The notes under the pieces were generated by a model, which did no database searches, was not told the origin of the DNA, and worked only from the letters and a program-made list of their open reading frames with translations. Of a stretch of DNA of 5,942 nucleotides, positions 5,060 to 5,942 are shown piece after piece. Position 1 is the stretch's first letter. Each line of letters begins with the position of its first letter. Location: assembly GCA_947374105.1 (NCBI GenBank), contig CANCAO010000118.1, forward strand, positions 1 to 5,942, in the 5' to 3' direction. This DNA comes from Comamonadaceae bacterium. GTDB taxonomy: Bacteria > Pseudomonadota > Gammaproteobacteria > Burkholderiales > Burkholderiaceae_C. The position numbers were made by a program, and so were the translations under genes.

Positions 5060-5942
5060 TCAAATCACCTTTGCACCACGCAAGGCCGCAATCCTCGCCG
5101 CGTCCAACCCTAGCGCCGTCAGTACCTCATCGGTGTGCTCCCCCAAGGTCGGCGGTGCGTTACGCAGCACTGGTGGGGTGTCCAGCAAACGTAAGGGGCT
5201 CGCCACAGTCGCTATTGTTTCAATAGCTGCTTGTGGATGATTTGATTGGGTTACAGGCTGATTCACCCATAAATTTCGAGCCTTCACCTGCTCGTCGGCG
5301 AAAGCCTGGCTGATGTCGTTGATGGGGCCACAAGGTACGGCTTTGTCTTCCAGCAGGGCAACCCAGTCGGCAGTGCTGCGGGTGCGGGTGACTTGCTCTA
5401 GCAGGGGCAGCAACACCTCGCGGTTTTTCACGCGCAGGGTATTGGTGGCAAAGCGTTCATCTTGTGCCCAGGTAGGGATGCCTGCGGCTTCGCAAAAGCG
5501 GCCGAACTGGCCGTCGTTGCCCACGGCCAGCAACATCGCGCCGTCTTGGGTGGGGAAGTCTTGATAAGGCACCAGGCTGGGGTGGCCATTGCCCATGCGC
5601 TGTGGCGCGTGGCCGGTGTTGAGGAAAGCGCCGGCCTGGTTCGCCAGCGTGGCCATGCCGACGTCCAGCAAGGCCATGTCGATGTGCTGGCCTACACCGG
5701 TGCGATGTCGTACCTCGATGGCCGCCAGGATGGCGGTGGCGGCATAGACGCCAGTGAACAGGTCGGTCAGCGCCACGCCCACGCGCAGCGGGCCACCGCC
5801 GGGCACGTTGTCCGCGCGGCCGGTGATGCTCATCATGCCGCTCATGGCCTGAATCATCAGGTCATAGCCTGCGCGCTCGGCGTAGGGGCCGGTCTGACCA
5901 AAGCCGGTGATTGAGCAGTAAATCAAGCGCGGGTTGATGGCT
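5060..5942 (-). CDS. CaiB/BaiF class III CoA-transferase, 5' end beyond window
   Basis: The frame is open to the right edge, so the gene starts outside the window: residues before the internal TTG at 5926 already fit the family (AINPRLIYCSITGFGQTG). About 293 of roughly 400 residues are present. Marks include GYDLMIQAMSGMMSITG, then PLRVGVALTDLFTG, whose Asp (codon 5764-5762) aligns with the catalytic Asp169 of formyl-CoA transferase. Further on are IEVRHRTGVGQHIDMALLD, GNDGQFGRFCEAAG, VPCGPIND and the terminal PPTLGEHTDEVL. These enzymes move CoA between carboxylic acids through an aspartyl-CoA thioester. Relatives include formyl-CoA:oxalate, carnitine and succinyl-CoA:glutarate transferases; the substrate here is not decidable. 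Odd feature: near the C-terminus the segment QSNHPQAAIETIATVASP is about 7 residues longer than I expect and is encoded by an AT-rich patch containing a perfect palindrome. The potassium-channel gene follows 22 bp downstream. Confidence 0.94.
   Translation of the reverse strand, partial: AINPRLIYCSITGFGQTGPYAERAGYDLMIQAMSGMMSITGRADNVPGGGPLRVGVALTDLFTGVYAATAILAAIEVRHRTGVGQHIDMALLDVGMATLANQAGAFLNTGHAPQRMGNGHPSLVPYQDFPTQDGAMLLAVGNDGQFGRFCEAAGIPTWAQDERFATNTLRVKNREVLLPLLEQVTRTRSTADWVALLEDKAVPCGPINDISQAFADEQVKARNLWVNQPVTQSNHPQAAIETIATVASPLRLLDTPPVLRNAPPTLGEHTDEVLTALGLDAARIAALRGAKVI
5211..5227. repeat. Perfect palindromic element inside the CoA-transferase gene
   Basis: GCTATTG (5211-5217), TTT loop, CAATAGC (5221-5227): a perfect 7-bp inverted repeat with a 3-base loop. 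In the reading frame it encodes the core of AAIETIA. It lies in an AT-rich patch of about 70 bp (roughly 5205-5275) in a GC-rich gene. I recall GCTATTG/CAATAGC palindromes as frequent dispersed repeats in Comamonadaceae genomes, including inside genes. One copy in this window cannot prove that it is dispersed. Confidence 0.55.

Noticed and set aside
5462..5914. Plus-strand open frame of 150 codons opposite the CoA-transferase
   Set aside because: It is the antisense shadow of a gene with an intact catalytic Asp and conserved motifs.
5060..5926. Starting the CoA-transferase at position 5926
   Set aside because: The codon is an internal TTG (Leu in PRLIYCSITGFGQ), a conserved mid-protein motif; the frame continues to the window edge.
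1..5942. Mobile element, prophage, CRISPR or defence island
   Set aside because: No transposase, integrase, tRNA, repeat-spacer pattern or defence-type domain is present on either strand; all large genes are housekeeping-type metabolic or transport families or conserved unknowns.

Overview
The window looks like ordinary chromosomal DNA from a betaproteobacterium of the order Burkholderiales, most likely family Comamonadaceae (Rhodoferax/Polaromonas/Acidovorax-like). This is inferred from the moderately high GC content, the close resemblance of the proteins to families I associate with that group (a NodI/NodJ-type ABC transporter, a DUF6352-like protein, a CaiB/BaiF CoA-transferase), and a GCTATTG/CAATAGC palindrome inside a coding region of a kind I recall from Comamonadaceae genomes. 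There is no rRNA, tRNA, CRISPR array, transposase or phage gene. About 90% of the window is coding.

Left region (1-1245): the first 146 codons of a UxaA-family (altronate/galactarate-type) sugar-acid dehydratase run leftwards off the window. Diverging from it across 58 bp is an SDR dehydrogenase of the BDH2 / 2-keto-3-deoxy-L-fuconate dehydrogenase type, with its catalytic residues and three substrate-carboxylate arginines intact. A dehydratase makes a 2-keto-3-deoxy sugar acid and this type of SDR oxidises such acids, so the pair suggests a non-phosphorylative sugar-acid catabolic locus whose remaining genes lie to the left.

Middle (1254-2603, minus strand): a 75-residue uncharacterised protein with a basic centre and an acidic tail, then a 351-residue DUF6352-like protein of unknown function. 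They probably form a two-gene unit that meets the SDR gene tail to tail with only 8 bp between stop codons.

A 197-bp divergent intergenic region (2604-2800) separates this unit from an ABC-2 exporter operon (2801-4581, plus strand): a NodI-like ATPase followed by a NodJ-like permease in a 1-base stop/start overlap. The substrate is unknown.

Right region (4624-5942, minus strand): a CaiB/BaiF class III CoA-transferase, cut by the right edge and lacking about its first 100 residues, followed after 22 bp by a small two-transmembrane potassium channel with a TVGYGD filter. The channel gene ends 42 bp from the permease gene, tail to tail.

I see no clear new defence, mobile or regulatory system. 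The items most worth following up are the in-frame palindromic insertion in the CoA-transferase gene, the sugar-acid dehydratase/SDR pair, and the unknown DUF6352-like/small-protein pair.
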